A stretch of DNA of 64,000 nucleotides from Axinella damicornis (GCA_963931865.1 OZ007511.1:1-64000), one strand, 5' to 3'; positions 22,821 to 34,803 are shown, counted from the stretch's first letter. Notes: generated by a model not told the origin, from the letters alone. Translations and numbers: made by a program.

Positions 22821-23639
22821 GGAGATGGTTGACCAAATGCTTTGAAAGACTAATTCTAGAGTTCAGAAACGAACGCTGAACAACCTACCAGTGCATCATT
22901 GTCAAAGGAGTCCAACATCACCCCAAGACCTTTCCATGTGTCAACATTGCCAAATACTTGCCCTTCTGATCCGGCCTCCTCCGTGAACCAAATGGCCTGC
23001 AATAGGAGGATTGGGGGGGGGGGGGGGGGGGGGGAGGTTTTGGATGATGGGGGGGGGGGGGGGGGGGGGCTAGGAGTGAGGAGCTTACCATTCCGTCTGC
23101 TCCATTCTTGAGTCTCCCAGAAACACGTATGGTGGCATCAATCATCCAGTGCTTATGGCTGAACGCATTCTTCGTCCACACCCAACCTGAAGGAAAGAGC
23201 TCCGGTCACGCTCGTTCCAGGAAGGACCCCAATGCACGCAGAGTCAGTACACTGTACAAGATGTTGACGTCAGGAGTATCGGCGTACCTCTTCTGCTCTT
23301 GATGGAGGGGCATACTCTCACCTGGTCCTCACTCGGAATGGCACCTGGAATAATAAAGCATTGCGTTCCCTTACATTTTCCCGCACAAGGTCTGCCAGAA
23401 GGCGTCGTACGCACACTAGTCAAACACGGAACAGACTACAGGAGAGGAGCGACCTCCCTCAACTCACTTCCTCCATGCGTCCAGTAGGGTATCTGGCCCT
23501 GCGAGTTGGTCAGGTAGGGTCCCTTGAAACTGTGTTTGTACTGGAACTTCGTGTGCACGTGCTGCAGAGTGGGGAGCGTAGCCAGTGCTCCCTGGAGCGC
23601 CAGCAACGCAGCTACCACTAACCACACTGCCGCTTCCAT
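19391..23639 (-). CDS. LMAN1: ERGIC-53 / LMAN1 L-type lectin cargo receptor
   Basis: This protein cycles between ER and Golgi carrying high-mannose glycoproteins. It starts at 23639 with a signal peptide (MEAAVWLVVAALLALQGA). The L-type lectin domain follows: FQYKHSFKGPYL, IPYWTHGGS, WVWTKNAFSHKHWMIDATI, NGADGMAIWFTEE, DTWKGLGVMLDSFDND (Ca/mannose-site Asp and Asn present), NPKIQVVLNDGQTKYEH, KLRIIYLRGTLEVWLHDG and YFGVSAATGGLSDDHDV. A coiled-coil stalk with ILLSSGG and ENNILHQLADLKASL comes next, then a transmembrane segment LVFVVAVVMQLLLSWGYLL and the cytosolic tail ending KKFF at 19394, the COPI/COPII export-retrieval signal of human ERGIC-53. The last intron (about 19548-20960) is 1.4 kb. 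Many acceptors are preceded by pure C runs. Confidence 0.95.
19548..20960. other. Last large intron of LMAN1
   Basis: No coding sequence seen. It holds a 26-bp triplet repeat (GGTAACTGCCACAACTCTGATCA family, about 20058-20130), a CCGGTCCGGATTTGGCCGGACC-type palindromic spot near 20155, and a GCGCTAGCGCC palindrome near 20502. Otherwise it is plain AT-rich DNA. Confidence 0.6.
21640..21935. repeat. Poly-G run and CTCACCGCCCTCACTTCCACC minisatellite
   Basis: G run 21644-21666 precedes an LMAN1 acceptor on the sense strand (C run, then CACCCCACCTCACAG). To its right, about ten copies of CCCTCACTTC(C/T)ACCCCTCCT units fill the intron on the plus strand. Confidence 0.8.
22109..22255. repeat. Two poly-G runs in LMAN1 intron
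   Basis: Runs at 22109-22144 and 22230-22254, separated by a GGGAGAGGGAAGA purine repeat. In the sense direction the first run ends CCTGCAG directly at the exon GTGTGGCTTCATGATG. Confidence 0.85.
22790..23070. repeat. Three poly-G runs at LMAN1 acceptors
   Basis: Runs near 22790-22818, 23009-23032 and 23050-23069. In the sense strand the first ends CCCAG at exon CATGACAATCCCAAG. The second ends CAATCCTCCTATTGCAG at exon GCCATTTGGTTCACGG. Confidence 0.85.
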
Positions 23640-23894
23640 TATCCACTAGCTCGCACTTCGAGGATGACACATGGCAGAGAGTACAAAGTTTACACGGACA
23701 ATAAGAAAATAACCGGAAATACGTATGGTTAAATTAACAGTGACATCATGTACAACACGGTACGATCGATCGATCGCGGCGATATCGCAAGACTCAACAC
23801 GGTATATACAAGCAAAAGCGAAGGTTGTACTACATTAGTAGCTGTTGCAGTTTACTCCTGTAAGTTGTTGTGTCTGTGGCTGCGATCGATCGCC
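23640..23894. promoter_or_regulatory. Shared 5' region of LMAN1 (-) and DIXDC1 (+)
   Basis: 255 bp separate the start codons. Visible words are GTGACATCATG (near 23740, ATF/CRE-like half site plus ATCA), and CGATCGATCGATCGCGGCGATATCGC near 23763, a self-complementary GATC-rich run. It is a candidate bidirectional promoter. Confidence 0.5.
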
Positions 23895-26800
23895 ATGCCG
23901 ACAGAAAAGCCGTCAGACGGGCGAGAAGTATCACCGGGGCACAACGGCGGAATCAAGGCAAAGCTAGCCTCGCGCTTCAAGAAGAAGCCAGATGACCATG
24001 AGAAAAAGGTGAGTTATGAATTCATTCTCTGCACCGAGACCTGTGCGTGGATCACCGCTAGGATTGTCCATGCAGTATGTAGATGATTTGTGCATGGTCG
24101 CAAATATTATGAGTTGTGTTTATTAGATGAAGAAAATAACTGGAAATGCGTATGGTATACTCACATGACCAATGCCCTCTGGTGTACTGGAGAGGGCATT
24201 GGCCATTATTACTGCATGGTGTGTGGGAGCCAACGTACATTGCAACTCCATTCAGCCTTTTGTTTTATAATTGAACAATTGAACTTTGAATTCTTGAAGC
24301 TATAGATTCCATTTAGTTTGCATCACGACTTTGCAAACTCAATGTAAGCTTAGTGTGTATTCAGTGTACTGTAGTGTTAACAGAGCCCATACCTCTCTCC
24401 ATGGAATGTGCATATAGAAAATGCCCTGCAGGTTGTAGTACAAAACAGAATTCCTGCTGTCCCAGACCTCAGTGTATCACCCCTGAGGGGCGTAATCTTG
24501 CATACACTCGGAGACAGTGCTGTAGACCCATTGCAGCTGACATCATCATTTTGAGAATACGGACGGGCCGGGTACACTAATTAATATGGTAGCTGTTTTC
24601 CATTTCTGGAGATAGCAACCTCTATGGCTATATCTCAGTGAACGCACTCGTACAACAACAATGCTTCTAGTACGTGTTGAATCATGATTACTATATGTAG
24701 GCTAATAAAGTGATGCAGGGCACGTTTGGATTGATACTGCATACGAGGCGAATGCAGATGGCAGCACAAGTATAGTATCTTCACTCCTTGTGTACGCACA
24801 TGTCACAACACAGTCCACTGTTGATGCCCGAATTCAGCCTTGGGCTACTGGCCTGTTATGGGTTGAATTGGTATTGTGTGTAGTGAATGTGCAGCAGAGT
24901 TCATCTGCTGTGCTGGTAACACGTCCAAATATGCTCTTCACTATTCCCTATCTGGTACGTGCTCTCTCTCTCACATGGTGAGATACTGCCAAAACCATTG
25001 TCCCCTTCCTTACCAAACTCGACACTGCTTCCGTCCATATCACCAGTCGCGTTTACTCTGCCTGTCCCAAACTGATCCTTCTGAATGCAGTATCAGGTTT
25101 CACTGCCTTGATCATCACTGCCATACTTACCTTAACAAGGCATTGATGTGAATTCTATACCTTGTGTTGTGAGTCTTGGCTGAATGTTAATCCCTGGTCG
25201 GGTTACCACGTGAACCTGTCTCTGCCTACTCAATGGTTGTCTTGGATGCTTGGCATTGCTCTATCCACCCACTGGGGCCGTGTAGGACAATTCATACTGC
25301 ATCCCGAGCACAGTGTTACCTGTACACTGTCTATCCACCCACTGGGGCCGTGTAGGACAATTCATACTGCATCCCGAGCACAGTGTTACCTGTACACTGT
25401 CTATCCACCCACTGGGGCCGTGTAGGACAATTCATACTGCATCCCGAGCACAGTGTTACCTGTACACTGTCTATCCACCCACTGGGGCCGTGTAGGACAA
25501 TTCATACTGCATCCCGAGCACAGTGTTACCTGTACACTGTCTGTCTTTGGTGGCCCCAGTGGACAGTTTCAAACACACAGTGCACGTTGAGCATTTGTAG
25601 CATGATGTCTGGTACCAGGTGAATTTTAGATTTAGTTAGTGTGCATGTGTGTGTGTGTCGATGTACTCCCTGACAAGTGACATGCTATATGCAGTATCTA
25701 CAGTCGTGCTATAGTGCTTAGCTGGTACATGGCACGTGCATAGAGTGTGTATTTCTCCACCAACTGCAGCGAGGGTGAGATCTCACATGCTCTTTGTATG
25801 TTACCTTGTGCGAGGAGATGTTACTGCACTGTTGCTACAATTAACCCAGAATGGTAGAGAACAGGTAGAGAAATGACACCTTAAATGGCAGTCGAAGTTG
25901 AGTTGCTTCCCATGGCAGACACTCTGCCTTGCTAGCTTGGAGTATTTGGTATGGGAGAGTGGGGGTGGCTAATTGGACGCCATATTGAGCACCCCTCAGT
26001 TGGGTTTCTGTGCAAGGGGACACTAATTGGATAATTGGAGTGCGGGTGATTAGCTTCACTAGGATCAACATGCCATTCCCCATTACCAGTGTGTGATGAT
26101 GCTGATGATGAGGGAGCGGTGTCTGTCAGTGTGGATGCTGATGATGAGGGAGCTGATGATGCTGATGATGAGGGAGCGGTGTCTGTCAGTGTGGGGGGTA
26201 GATGTCTTGTTTACTCATTCTCTAGTTTACATAGCAGACCCACCAGTTATGTTTGTACACTGGTTCTACTCTTACTCAACCCCTCCATTCCCACCCCCTT
26301 CCTCCTTCCTCCCTCCCTCCTCCCTCCCTCCTTCCTCCCTCCTCTCCCTCTCCTCTTTTCTCCTCCCTCCTCCCTCCCCTTGCTCCTCCCTCCCCGCCCG
26401 TCCATTGCTCTCGCCCCAGAAGCAGCTGCAGGACTACACAGCATGGGTGAACAACTACCTCAAGAGGAAGCCTGGGACGCCACTGGTCACCGACCTCCGT
26501 GCCAATCTCCAGGATGGCCTTACCTTTGTCAACTTAGTGGAGATCGTAGGTAAGGAGGAGCTGTACACAGGAAGTCAATACGAGTGAAGCATAGATTCTC
26601 TTCTCACTAAGATACAACTGGCGCAGCTAGGTTTGGGTTCCACAGAATTCAGGGTTTGGTTGCCATGGCCACACAGACTCTCCACACCAACCTGTTTGCA
26701 CAGAACTCATAAACTCAAGTTTCATGATCTAATTCTCCCCTTCCCCCTCCCCTCTCTTCTCCCTCTTTCCTCTCCTCCCCTCCCTCCTCACACATCTCTC

Positions 26801-29800
26801 CTCTCCCCACCTCCCTCCTCCCTCCCCTCCCTCTCCCACCTCCTCCCTACTTCTCCCTTCCTCCATCCTCTCCCCCCCCTCCTCTCTCCTCCCTCCTCTC
26901 CGACATGTACACACAGCAAAGGTGGAGTTGCAGGGTGTTGATAGGTGGCCGAACTCCCCTGCAGCCCGCAAGCAGAACACCAGCAAGGCCATTAATTTCC
27001 TGAAGAAGGACGGTGTGTCGCTGCACCATGACGCTGTCAAGGGTAAGATCAGTGTAACATAGGTGTAGTAGACAGCTAAGTGGAGAGGGGCTAGTGGCTT
27101 GACTGGGTCATTCCCTTGGATCTTGAGCAGGATGCAGTTTCTGTAATTGGTAGCTGACCAAAAGCCATATCAGTTTGCCATGGTTGCCATGGCAACTTGA
27201 AGAACTTCCTGTGCATGTGATCAGCACAACAGGCTGTTCCTAGAAGTCCCTATTCTTACTGCCCACAATGGTCAGTTGTGGCAACCCAACTCTTCTTGTA
27301 CTGTATACATGTACTTGGAATTAGATTTTGTGAGGGGACCACTTTTGGTAACATGCTAAGATGTGGCTCATATGATATGCTTGCGTACCTGTCACAAAGT
27401 CTACTATCCCCCTCAGACTTGCTGGAGGGCAGCTCAAAGGGTATTATGCGAGTGGTGTTGGCCATCGCTGAGCGCTACCAGCCAAGGTCTGTTAAACCTC
27501 GCAGCGCAAGTGACCCAAAAGAACTACAACAGCAGCAATCCACACATCACATGACCCGGGGTGGCAATCAGGTGCCCCGAGATGGAGATCACATGACCCA
27601 GGGTGGATACCCAGTGAACAGATCCCACTCTCCGGACCAACTCTATCGTTCCCAATCGAGCTACCAGACGTCCCTCGCCACCAACAGCTTTAGTGTTCCT
27701 AATGTATCCATCCTCCCACGGAGCCGGAGTCTCTCCCAGCCGGTGGACCACACGCCAGGGTACCTCCCACCCCAGCAGTCCTATAGTGGCCTCTCCCAAC
27801 CTGAGCGGACATATGGTGGCTACCTTGAGCGATCGCACACAGAACCAAGAGAGGGACGAAGCTATTCTCTCCCACAAACAGATGGTGAGAATGACACTTA
27901 CAGTACCCCTGTGGACCAACTGCCCCCCTCTGCAGCACCACACATCGTCGCACCAAGGAGGACGCTGGGTGAGTTGCTGGGACAAACATCACCATAACCA
28001 CATAACCATCTCTTCTACGGTCCCTAGAATCGAGAATGCATGCCCTTGTACATGATCTCAGTATTCTCTCTGCCCCCACCCTTTGCATCCTCCTTCTCTC
28101 CCCCCTCCCTCTTCCCTCCTCTCTCCACCCTCCCCCTTCCCTCCTCTCCCCCTCCTCTCCTCTCCCCCTCCTCTCTCTCCCTTTGCCTCCTATCTCCCCC
28201 TCCCCCTTCCCCATACTCTCCTCTCTCCCCCCTCCCACTTCCTTCCTCTCTCCTACTTTCCTCTCCCTCCCCTCCTCCTTCCCCACACCCATAGGAGTGC
28301 AACTACGCCTCCGTTCAGGTTCAACATCTTTCAAGAGTATCCCTGAAGAGCCATCCGAAGAAGACAAGGTGGAGGAGGTGACAAAGGAAATGGGAGATGT
28401 CATATCGGGACTGGCGGAGTTCAAGACAGAACTACTGCAGCTGCATGCAATGGTGAAGGAGGGGAAGGGGGAGGAGCGGAGGGAAGGGGGAGGAGGGGAG
28501 GGGGGATGTGTGAAGGGGGAAGATGCGGTATTTTATAACGTGTACTTTGTACACTCCCCCTCACAGCTGTTGCGCAACACTAACGGTGCGGAGGTCTCTC
28601 CAACTCATGAGGGGGGAGGAGGGGAGCAGGATGCCCCTGCCAGGGGGAAGCCACCCTCCGTCCTCACACTCACCACGTCCACAGCGTCCACCACTTCCAC
28701 CGCTCTGCTGAAGAAGGAGGAGGAGGTTAGAGCTGCATGGTTGCTCTGGGAGAGAACACCAGCTAATGCTGATGAGTTCAATCTTTCCTACTTCCCCTTC
28801 ACCCTTGTCCCAGATCGCTTCTCTCCGTGATCAACTCTCGCAGCTGCAGGACGAGCACACCCAAATGGGGGCGGAGTGTGCCGCCCTGCGGAACATGGTG
28901 GAGGAGCGCAACACGTTCATTACGACGATGAAGACAGAGATTTACCGCAAAGAATACAAGAATGACACAGAGCGTGTGGATCTGCACAGCCAGATTCTGC
29001 AGAAGGACTCAGTCATTAAGAAACTGGAGGTGAGTAGTTTGTTATATTGAACTCGTGAGTGTATTTGTGTAGTGTGGAGGGTACACGGATGTGAGTGTGT
29101 AGGTGTGTGAGTGTGCAGGTGTGTGGGTATGAGGGAGTGGTATGAGCAGATGTACTGTTATCCTCTGCTGCATGCATGGTTCTGTTGCAAGGATTCCGCT
29201 GAGTTGTTTCGCTTTCAGCATACACTCTGCTAAAAGCTGTACAGTCATCAGAACGTGTGGAAGTTGTGTGATATAACATTGGAGCTACCAGTGCAAGTGG
29301 CGGGATGGGCTGGGTCAGTTACAGAGCAGGTTGCCTAGCAACCCATAGTAGGGGAGAGGTGTCCCTGTCATTAAACAAACAGGTTGCCAATATGAACTCA
29401 GCCAATGCTATTCAGTGTTTGAAAGGGTTGTATGACTGTTGGCACGTTTGAGTTTACACAAGTTTGAATGGGCAAGACTTGCTGGATCTATTCACAGCCA
29501 AATAACTGGACACTGTGATACAGCTGGTTGGTCCGATTCCAAGCCATTCACACTAATGGAGCGACCTGACATGAGTTGTCCTCGCTATAGCATTGCGGGC
29601 TACAGAAATGAGAAGACTATTGATCCTAGCTTACATAAAGGTATCACTAACAAATTGGTTAGTCACATTGCTGTGGTGATATTTTATGAGTCATTTGATG
29701 GCCCGACTAACCCAAATCTGAAGTGTGCAAGTCTTGATCCTGACGGGTTAACCAAACCTTGCTCCTTAAGTACAGAGTTGCATACTATAAACTCCATCTC

Positions 29801-32588
29801 TGCACCTCAGGGTGACCTTGTGTCGTGCCGAGGGTTGGTGGAGGCTCACCAACTGGACGTGGAGGAGCTGAAGGATCAGTTGGAGAAGGGGATGGGGCAG
29901 GAGGTGGAGCTCCAGGAGGAGCTAGTAGGCCTGAGGACAGAGATCACAAGGCTTGGATCATCTGAGGACACTCTACAGTCCAAACTGTCTGGGAGGGACC
30001 GGAGGATATCTCACCTGGAGGAAAAGATGGCTGACATGCAGGAGGCCCGCGTACGCCGGCTGGATGCAGTAGGTGGCACTGTATTGTATTGCTCAACTGT
30101 ATATTGCTACTAGAGGCAAAATCTTCTCCCATTGATTCGGAATTATTCAACCTCTCAAAAAAGCTAAGAAACAAGGAGAATGCATTAACCAGGCTCAGTC
30201 CCATCCCATTGATAAATGTAGGGATGGGATGGGACTGAGGCTGGTTAAAGGCATTTCTCCTTGTTTCTTAGCTTCTTCGAGAGGTTGAATAATTCCGAAT
30301 GTGACAGGCCATCACTAAATCCTTTTTAATTTTTGGGAGAAAATTTTTTGCCTCTAGTTTGTGTACTTTTTCAAGCGCATGAAATGCGTAACTTCTTTCT
30401 CATGGTACATGCAATGTCACCGTAAGAGTACGGGGGTACTGGGCCTGATGTCAGATTTTATCAATTGCCTTGATGGATGTGAACCTTATGCTGGGCACTG
30501 AGCAGGCGTTGATGCTTCATTCTATTTCCACTAATAATATGAGTATTCCAAAACTCTAGCCTCACTCACAGTATTGGTGGTATATACATGTTCTGCACTG
30601 TAGTTATGTCATGAAAAGATAGCCACACCTCCATGATGGCATAGTCACAATAGATCTTGGCAAGAACAGGTTGGTAGAAATTCCTCGCAGCGGTAGTGAG
30701 GCACAAGATGATGGATTCACAAGGATTCAGCTGATCAGCAAGCGCCCGAAATGCTATAAAAAAGAATGCAACGTGCGTTTGTATGTGAACTGCACATGCG
30801 CATTTGGCACGCATGACCTCTGGTTGCATCAAAATGGCTTCGTACTAGCAATTCACGGAATCGTAGCTAGCCTTCAGTGCCGTTCTTGCCAGTATGTAGT
30901 CAAAAGGGCCGAAAGGAGCTACTACGACGAAAGCGATGTTGTTCTGTGAGTGAACTAGCTCAGGAAATGCTTTTGTTGTCCAGCTATGCTAGTCAATGAG
31001 AAAGAAGAAAAAAAAGAAGAAGATGACGAAATCGGAATTTTACGGCGACTTATTTCTCGACTCCTGCGTACTCTCAGGTACGTTTGTGAGTGTTTTTTGT
31101 GAACTGCTAGGCAGTATCATTCTGTCTGCATGCTTGGTTTGGGGGGTAGTAGCTTCTTTGGCCGTTTTCCTGCTGGTGCATCAGTATGGTATTTCGAAAT
31201 TTCCTTAGCCATCCCTAAATAGAGAACGCTACCGCGTTCTCTGATATTGCAGTAGTGATATCAGCCTTTTGTAACACACACAGCGTTAAGGCATACGTCA
31301 TATCTCAGTATGTCCCAGCTTCAGCATACTTCAGTAAGCTGTGTCCCAGCTTCAGTATACTGTGTCCCAGCTTCAGTATATTGTGTCCCATGGCCAGCTT
31401 CAGTATACTGTGTCCCAGCTTCAGTATATTGTGTCCCAGCTTCAGTATACTGTGTCCCAGCTTCAGTATACTGTGTCCCAGCTTCAGTATACTGTGTCCC
31501 AGCTTCAGTATATTGTGTCCCAGCTTCAGTATACTGTGTCCCAGCTTCAGTATACTGTGTCCCAGCTTCAGTATATTGTGTCTCAGCTTCAGTATACTGT
31601 ACATATAAGATGCCGTCCCTTGCCCTTTAGATCTCAGATGATGTGGAAAGGATTCGTGAGGGACTTGGGGTGCTTCGTATTGGCAGTGGAGCCGAGGACC
31701 CCCATCACCAGACCATCGATAGCCTTGAAAGGAACATTGCAGAATTGATGGGCAAACTCATGGAGAGGGCGTCGTCCCCCAGTGGGAGGAGGGGGAGGAA
31801 ACATGTATGTTTTAGGTGATACCATGCACTGTGTCCAGCTTGACACTGTGCTCTTACAGTGTATGGGTGCCTATGCTGTTCGAGGCATTTTGCGCATTAT
31901 CAGGAGCGCAGAGGCGCATTGTGCGTCTTGCCGTCCCTTGGTTCACAGAGTAGACCGTATCCTCAGCCAGGGACCTACATGCCCCCTCAGAGCCTTAGTG
32001 TGTGGTTGTACGCTGTCTAAGCAGTGGTTCAGGATTGCGGAACCCCCAACCCTTCATCTCCAAGCACCGTGCGCTGACATGGCCTGAATCCTCTCACAGC
32101 TGCTCCTGCTTGTGAATAGACCTGCTGTGAAGTGTGGTTGCTTAGTGAAGTCAATTCAGCTGTTACGATTAGCAGGAACTGTGTTCCACCCACATAATGA
32201 CCCCTTTTCCTGCAGTGAGGTTCCTGTAATCTATACAGCTCAGCCTAAAAAAGACTACACATGCTCACACACACACACATGTACACGCACACATGCACGC
32301 ACATGCACACACACAGCGTGACTCCGATGACCATCACCGTGAGCGGGAGCGTAGAAAGCGTCATAAAGAGAAGCATGGTCACACCTCTGAAAGCCGACCA
32401 GAGCCAGTGCACCAGGCCACACCCACCTCCCCTGGGGTGACCACCAAAGTGTTCTACTACATGCTCAACGATAAGACTGAGACACCCTATGTCACCCTCG
32501 TACCCAGGAAGTAGGTGCTAACTAGACTTGAAGCTGTGTTCCTATTCCTGCATGGTTCACTATATATGTATCTCCACATCTATCCCCC

Positions 32589-32619
<31 letters not shown>

Positions 32620-32741
32620 ACACACACTACTCTATGTACTTTTCTCCACTACTGCACCCCCACTACTCTACGCCCTTTTCTCCACTACTGCACCCCCCCA
32701 CACACACACTACTCTACGCCCTTTTCTCCACTACTGCACCC

Positions 32742-32772
<31 letters not shown>

Positions 32773-32865
32773 ACACACTACTCTACGCCCTTTTCTCCAC
32801 TACTGCACCCCCCCCCCCCCCCCCCCCACACACACACTACTCTACGCCCTTTTCTCCACTACTGC

Positions 32866-32910
<45 letters not shown>

Positions 32911-33357
32911 ACACTACTCTACGCCATTTTCTCCACTACTGCACCCCCCACACACACACACACACACTACTCTACGCCATTTTCTCCACTACTGCACACC
33001 CACCTGCACATGTAGGGTGAATGAAGTAAGGCTAAAGGATTTCAAGGCAGTATTTGATCGCCATGGTAACTTCCGGTTCTTCTTCAAGAATGAGGACCCA
33101 GACTGTGGTGTGGTAAAGGAAGAGGTGTGTGGGGTGTGGGAGGGGTGTTACGAGGGGGAGGGGTGTTGGGAAGGAGTGTGGGTGAGCTGGATATGATCAT
33201 GCTAAGTATTCTAGCTGTAGCCAAAATTAATGTGTACCCACACATGCTTACTCCCTACCCCTCCACACACACGCAGATCATTGATGATGAACAGGTGCTC
33301 CCTTGCTGGAACAGCAAGATCCTGGTCTGGGTCAGTGAGAAGGGACACCACAGATAG
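23895..33357 (+). CDS. DIXDC1: Dixin (CH + coiled coil + DIX domain)
   Basis: Dixin is a positive Wnt/beta-catenin regulator that binds Dishevelled/Axin through its DIX domain and actin through its CH domain. Exon 1 (23895-24008) encodes [15 protein letters not shown] and [16 protein letters not shown]. After a 2.4 kb intron comes the calponin-homology domain: [55 protein letters not shown] and [16 protein letters not shown] Ser/Pro-rich linker exon (27414-27967) follows, then a long coiled coil ([32 protein letters not shown]). The DIX domain is [52 protein letters not shown] and KILVWVSE, stop 33355-33357. Domain order and both end domains match vertebrate DIXDC1 long form. Several introns contain pyrimidine tracts, minisatellites and a MITE. 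Confidence 0.93.
25262..25545 (+). repeat. 70-bp tandem repeat, four copies
   Basis: Four near-perfect copies of a 70-bp unit starting CTATCCACCCACTGGGGCC and ending CCTGTACACTGT, in Dixin intron 1. Just after the array, GTGGCCCCAGTGGACAG is an inverted partial copy of the unit's CCACTGGGGCC core. Because 70 is not a multiple of three, the open frames across it are artefacts. Confidence 0.9.
26086..26200 (+). repeat. GATGATGCTGATGATGAGGGAGC direct repeats
   Basis: The block GATGCTGATGATGAGGGAGC followed by GGTGTCTGTCAGTGTGG occurs twice with a partial third copy. It is intronic, followed by a CT tract leading to the first CH-domain exon at about 26418. Confidence 0.75.
26280..26400 (+). repeat. 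CT polypyrimidine tract before CH-domain exon
   Basis: About 120 bp of CCCTCCTCCCT-type sequence ends at the acceptor GCCCCAG near 26417. The same pattern precedes the exons near 26918 and 28293. Confidence 0.8.
30110..30357. mobile_element. Foldback MITE
   Basis: Ends are CTAGAGGCAAAATCTTC and its inverse, with TTTTTTGCCTCTAG at 30344-30357. Most of the element folds on itself: CGGAATTATTCAACCTCTC and AAGCTAAGAAACAAGGAGAA on the left recur inverted on the right, and a central GGCTCAGTCCCATCCC / GGGATGGGACTGAGGC pair forms the apex. No open frame. It lies in a Dixin intron. Confidence 0.75.
30358..31308. other. Unassigned Dixin intron sequence
   Basis: It includes a plus-strand open frame at 30671-30949 with several Cys/His ([37 protein letters not shown]). 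I do not recognise it, and it has no convincing splice partners. It may be remnant transposon sequence. Confidence 0.3.
31309..31605 (+). repeat. 21-bp minisatellite, about 14 copies
   Basis: Unit CCCAGCTTCAGTATACTGTG plus T, with T/C variation at one site (TATATT versus TATACT). One unit is interrupted by CATGG. Because 21 is divisible by three, all frames stay open on both strands, giving spurious PASVYCV and ILKLGHS repeat proteins. It is intronic in Dixin. Confidence 0.9.
32583..32985 (+). repeat. Compound poly-C / CA / CTACTCTACGCC repeat
   Basis: Six to seven higher-order units of about 62 bp: a C run, then (AC)n, then CTACTCTACGCCCTTTTCTCC plus ACTACTGCA. It lies in the Dixin intron between the two DIX-domain exons that end LVPRK and begin VNEVRL. 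Confidence 0.85.
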
Positions 33358-34207
33358 CATATCACTGGTAGCCATGGCAATAGCACAAGTGTAGCTCTTG
33401 CTCCGCAGAAGTTGCAGTATTCCTCATTGCAAGTCTGTTATACAAGCATACTCCAGAATTGTATCCTTAGGAACAGAGTTTGTACCTCTCACCATCCCCT
33501 CACCATTGGATTCATCATCCATCAGCATGATTGTGTTTCCGATCAGGAAATCAACTCAGCCCACAGGTTGCATAAGGTGTCCCGGCAGAAATCAAGTGCA
33601 AGCCCTTATTAAATGCACGCAATTTAGGGCTTGCACTTCCTGCCTGGGCAATGATGGCAACCGTTTGGCGGCTCAATACGCCCTAACTTGGTGAAGGACA
33701 GGACACAATAATTATTATGCTCTTAATTAACCAAAGCCGTGCAGAATTTGTTTAGACTTTCTGGCCCTATACATGGATACGCACACTGTATACTTCATTA
33801 AGCACTATTTCATAGGGGGGTATTAACTGAGTGATCCGACTTAGACTTCGAAATAAGTAGTAGAAAGGCCAGACGAAGCCTTTTTGTTAATAGTGAATAC
33901 CATTCCGAAGTTATACGGCACTGTATTCCAAAGAGGGGAGTTGTGGTGGTGGTTATTCACACTCAAGGGTAGTTCTTTCAAGGACTGTTCGGCCTACCCG
34001 TAAAACACTTCCATCACGCCCAAGTACTCCCAATGCTGGTGAATAGTTTGGTTGGAATTGATTTAACCAGTGTACAACGGTATTAAGTCTGCTACCCTCC
34101 CTGCTTGGTGTCCAGTAAGTTTGATATCGCTAGCTTAGTTTCTGTGCGGGGGTTGAACAAATTGTCTGGTCACTCTCACTGCACGACGTGCCCAGAACCA
34201 TAATCTA

Positions 34208-34803
34208 TTAACCCTTTAAGCCCTATTGACGCATAAATGCGTCATTTAGACCCTATGCACATGTAGGGCTTCTCATCAGTCCAAAAAGAGACCAAAAAGG
34301 CTTCAGAGGGCCTAGGGACGACTTTCAGGCCCGAACTCAAAAATTTGGTCAGATTTCGGCGCGCCTCCCCCACTAAACGTACAAGCGGGGGGGCGGCAGC
34401 CCCCCCTTCGGCCTGTCGTGGGCGTCTTTTGATTTTAATGAGATTCATTGACCCGAGAATTTTTGATTCTAATGATATTCATAGACCCCACCCAGGGCCT
34501 CAAGAAAACCTGCAAATTGGTGGTGTAAGGTGTCCAATCAGTCAGATCTGGCCCAAGTTTAGGGAAATGCTGGGCGAAAATCCGGCTGACATCCACCTTT
34601 GACCTCCGATTGCTGGGCTTGTGGGGGGTCATGAATATCATTAACGGTATTGCCAGAGAGGTCTCTCCATGTGTGCGGGCCCCACCAAGTTTGGCCGCTG
34701 AGGAGCGAATGCTGTGGGAGAGGAGTACCTACGAAAGTGGTGTGCGCTGAATGCATGAAAATGTGTTGTCTTGGTGGGAAGAATTCGGTGGTTAAAGGGT
34801 TAA
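34208..34803. mobile_element. piggyBac-like MITE with TTAA target duplication
   Basis: The left boundary reads TTAA|CCCTTTAAGCCC and the right boundary GGTTAAAGGG|TTAA. That gives 8-bp perfect termini CCCTTTAA/TTAAAGGG flanked on both sides by TTAA (34208-34211 and 34800-34803), the target of piggyBac elements, whose termini commonly begin CCC. It is about 590 bp long, non-autonomous, with no transposase frame. Confidence 0.65.

Noticed and set aside
25162..25620. Repeat protein with [12 protein letters not shown] units
   Set aside because: Translation of the 70-bp tandem array in an intron; unit length is not a multiple of three.
32515..33015. Pro/His/Thr repeat proteins
   Set aside because: Poly-C and CA repeats of a Dixin intron; the real exon starts at about 33015.
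34242..34448. Possible small protein inside the TTAA element
   Set aside because: Short, compositionally odd, no transposase motif; lies fully inside the MITE.
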